Below, one piece after another: positions 6,394 through 7,794 of a stretch of 7,794 nucleotides of DNA. The notes beneath the pieces are model-generated. The model worked only from the letters and a program-made list of their open reading frames with translations, was not told the origin of the DNA and ran no database searches. The stretch's first letter is position 1, and every line of letters begins with the position of its first letter. Made by a program: the position numbers and the translations under genes. This stretch comes from Actinobacteria bacterium 13_1_40CM_66_12 (GTDB lineage: Bacteria; Chloroflexota; Dormibacteria; Dormibacterales; Dormibacteraceae): NCBI GenBank assembly GCA_001917895.1, contig MNEW01000004.1, forward strand, positions 1 to 7,794, written 5' to 3'.

Positions 6394-6399
6394 GTCGGT

Positions 6400-6642
6400 T
6401 TAGGTCAGGAAGTGGGCGGCGATGATTCCGATCAGGGCATAGAGGCCTCCGAGCGCGTAGCCGATCACCGAACGCCGATAGACCGTGCCGCCCTCCGGCG
6501 CCAGGATGTTGAGGACCGCCTTGCCGATCAAGAACCCCCCGCCAAGGATGGCGATCGATGGAGAGCGAACCATGACGCCGAAGAGGAGCACAGCGCCGAA
6601 AACGAGGACCTCGACCAGCTGCACCAGCGTGTAAGCGGCCAC
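6400..6642 (-). CDS. Small three-helix membrane protein, unknown function
   Basis: An 80-residue, very hydrophobic protein with three likely transmembrane helices: about 5-25 (TLVQLVEVLVFGAVLLFGVMV), 29-47 (SIAILGGGFLIGKAVLNIL) and 58-79 (SVIGYALGGLYALIGIIAAHFL). Short polar turns separate them, one containing APEGG and the next YRR. I do not recognise a family and no catalytic motif is visible. The start is GTG 6642, which abuts the TAG stop of the upstream PLP-enzyme frame with no gap, so translation is probably coupled to that gene. No Shine-Dalgarno site is seen, which fits coupling. Helix pattern and tight placement argue that it is a real gene; a role linked to sulfur amino-acid metabolism would be inference from position only. 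Confidence 0.78.
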   Translation of the reverse strand: MAAYTLVQLVEVLVFGAVLLFGVMVRSPSIAILGGGFLIGKAVLNILAPEGGTVYRRSVIGYALGGLYALIGIIAAHFLT

Positions 6643-7714
6643 CTAAGCGGATAAGGCTTGGGCGAAGTCGGCGACGATGTCCTCGGCCGCCTCGATGCCG
6701 GCCGACACCCGCACCGTCCCCGGTCCCACTCCGAGCTCGGCGCGCTCTTCTGGGCTCAAGGCTCGGTGCGAGGTTATCTCCGGGTACGAAATCGTGGTCT
6801 CGAGGCCCCCAAGGCTGGCGGCGAACCTGACCAGCTTTGGCGACGTCGTAGGACGGCGAGCCGTCCAGCAAGGGGTGATGGACGCGCGCGACGCCCGGCA
6901 TCTTGCGCATGGCTCGCGCCAGCGCAAGGCCGTTGTCGCTGTGCCTGCGCATGCGCACGTCCAGGGTTCGCAGCCCGCGCAATGCCAGCCAGGCATCGAA
7001 CGGCCCGAGCGTGCTTCCAGTGCGCACCGAGCGCGCCCGCGCCGCGGCGATTGTGGCGGCGTCACCGACGACGACACCGGCGACGAGGTCGGAGTGACCG
7101 CCGATGTACTTCGTGGCGCTGTGCATGACTGCGGTCGCGCCTACCTCGAGAGGTCGGAACAGGATGGGAGTCGCGAAGGTGTTGTCGACGAGCAGCGGCA
7201 CGCCGTGGTCGCGAGCAACGCTTGCGATGACCTCGACGTCCGGCATCCGGCACAGCGGGTTGGTGATCGTCTCCACCAGCACCAGCCCGGCGCCGCTGAT
7301 CGAGCGACGCACCGTCTCGAGGTCCGTCATGTCGATGAAGTTGGCCTCATACCCGGCGGGTTCGAGGTCCTGGCGGATCAGCGCGAGGGTGCCTCCGTAC
7401 AACTCGCGCGTGGCCAGGATCGTGACCGGCTTCGGCGCCAGCGCGAGGATCGCAACATGCAGCGCCGCCATCCCGGAAGCGGTGGCGATGCCGGCCTCCG
7501 CGCCCTCCAGCTCGGCCACCGCCTGCTCCAGCATCGTGCGGTTGCTGTTGGAGTTTCGGCCGTAGTAATGCCCGGGGCGGTCTCCGCGGGCGACGGCGTC
7601 GTAGTCATCGAGGTCGGTGTACACGTGCACCGCCGCCGGGCTCAGGTCAGGCGCGAGCGGACTCCGGGCAACCAGTTCGCGGCCGGCGTGTACCGCCCGC
7701 GATGCCTCTTTCAC
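6643..7714 (-). pseudogene. Frameshifted trans-sulfuration PLP enzyme (MetB/MetC-like)
   Basis: Member of the Cys/Met-metabolism PLP family (cystathionine gamma-synthase, cystathionine lyases, methionine gamma-lyase). From GTG 7714 the first frame reads normally: YYGRN at 50-54, SGMAALH at 80-86, the ETITNP segment at 148-153, the LLVDNTFATP segment at 174-183, and SATKYIGGHSD at 199-209 with K202 as Schiff-base lysine. After PSYDVAK (around 6836) it loses homology and runs on as out-of-frame sequence. The C-terminal part resumes one base over: KLVRFAASLGGLETTIS through LSPEERAELGVGPGTVRVSAGIEAAEDIV, ending at TAG 6643. The family normally has roughly 30 more residues between these points, so a deletion of 3k+2 bases is likelier than a single-base slip. 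The start overlaps the upstream stop as GTGA. The exact reaction cannot be assigned. It is either a true pseudogene or a sequence error. Confidence 0.85.
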
Positions 7715-7794
7715 GGCAGGCTCGAGCCCTGCGCGTAATACGCACCCGACCCCAACTCGCGCTCGATCGCCAGCAGCCGGTTGTACTTGGCGAC
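7711..7794 (-). CDS. C-terminal fragment of unidentified protein
   Basis: The last 27 codons of a minus-strand gene running in from beyond the window edge, ending at TGA 7713-7711. The residues include KYNRLLAIERELG, a likely amphipathic helix, then YYAQGSSLP at the C-terminus. The stop overlaps the GTG start of the PLP-enzyme gene (GTGA), the same coupling style as elsewhere in the window, which is the main reason to believe this frame. I cannot name the protein from this short tail. Confidence 0.6.
   Translation of the reverse strand, partial: VAKYNRLLAIERELGSGAYYAQGSSLP

Larger units (their letters stand above)
6080..6399. other. Intergenic region without a convincing gene
   Basis: About 320 bases between the membrane-protein gene and cysM. 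It holds the candidate cysM promoter, the 12-bp inverted repeat, the AT-rich palindrome AATTCGAATT (6351-6360) and a weak hairpin near 6371-6393. A 62-codon minus-strand ORF (6159-6347) is arginine-rich, lacks a ribosome site and resembles nothing I know, so I do not call it a gene. No tRNA cloverleaf or riboswitch core was recognised. It is long for this compact genome and could hide a small RNA or a decayed gene. Confidence 0.6.

Noticed and set aside
6344..7714. 456-residue uninterrupted protein from the PLP-enzyme start
   Set aside because: After about residue 293 the frame is out of register; its C-terminal 160 residues are antisense-like sequence overlapping the membrane-protein gene, not a fusion.

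Overview
The window is high-GC bacterial chromosome with dense, mostly minus-strand genes. Few starts have a clear Shine-Dalgarno site, several starts are GTG or apparently CTG/TTG/TTA, and one promoter looks leaderless. This fits a soil-type high-GC lineage such as Actinomycetota, Chloroflexota or Dormibacterota. I cannot fix the phylum from the sequence alone. I see no rRNA, tRNA, CRISPR array, intact transposon or phage module.

Layout. (1) Positions 18-2130, minus strand: an OmpR/PhoB-type response regulator lies downstream of der, the double-GTPase ribosome-assembly factor. A 64-base gap with a palindrome/direct repeat separates them. (2) Positions 2195-3680, plus strand, divergent from der: a possible 75-residue zinc-ribbon ORF, then a winged-helix (HTH_42/AlkZ-YcaQ superfamily) protein. 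The conserved N-terminus of that protein is encoded upstream of any standard start codon. Its 3' end overlaps the convergent MFS gene by 92 bases. (3) Positions 3589-6079, minus strand: a tight three-gene operon runs cysteine synthase (CysM-like), JAMM/M67 metalloprotease, MFS transporter, joined by ATGA and CTGA stop/start overlaps. (4) Positions 6080-6399: about 320 bases without a convincing gene, holding a candidate leaderless cysM promoter and a perfect 12-bp inverted repeat. (5) Positions 6400-7794, minus strand: a three-helix membrane protein abuts a trans-sulfuration-family PLP enzyme (MetB/MetC-like) broken by a frameshift, probably with an internal deletion. Upstream of that is the last 27 codons of an unidentified gene, overlapping by GTGA.

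The theme from 3589 to 7714 is sulfur amino-acid metabolism. CysM next to a JAMM protease recalls the mycobacterial Mec-CysO-CysM system, in which sulfide carried on a ubiquitin-like protein is transferred to serine-derived substrate and the protease releases cysteine. No sulfur-carrier gene is visible here, so it would have to be encoded elsewhere. The third gene, an MFS exporter-like protein, is an unexpected partner. The broken MetB/MetC-like gene next door may mean that trans-sulfuration is decaying, or may be a sequence or assembly error.
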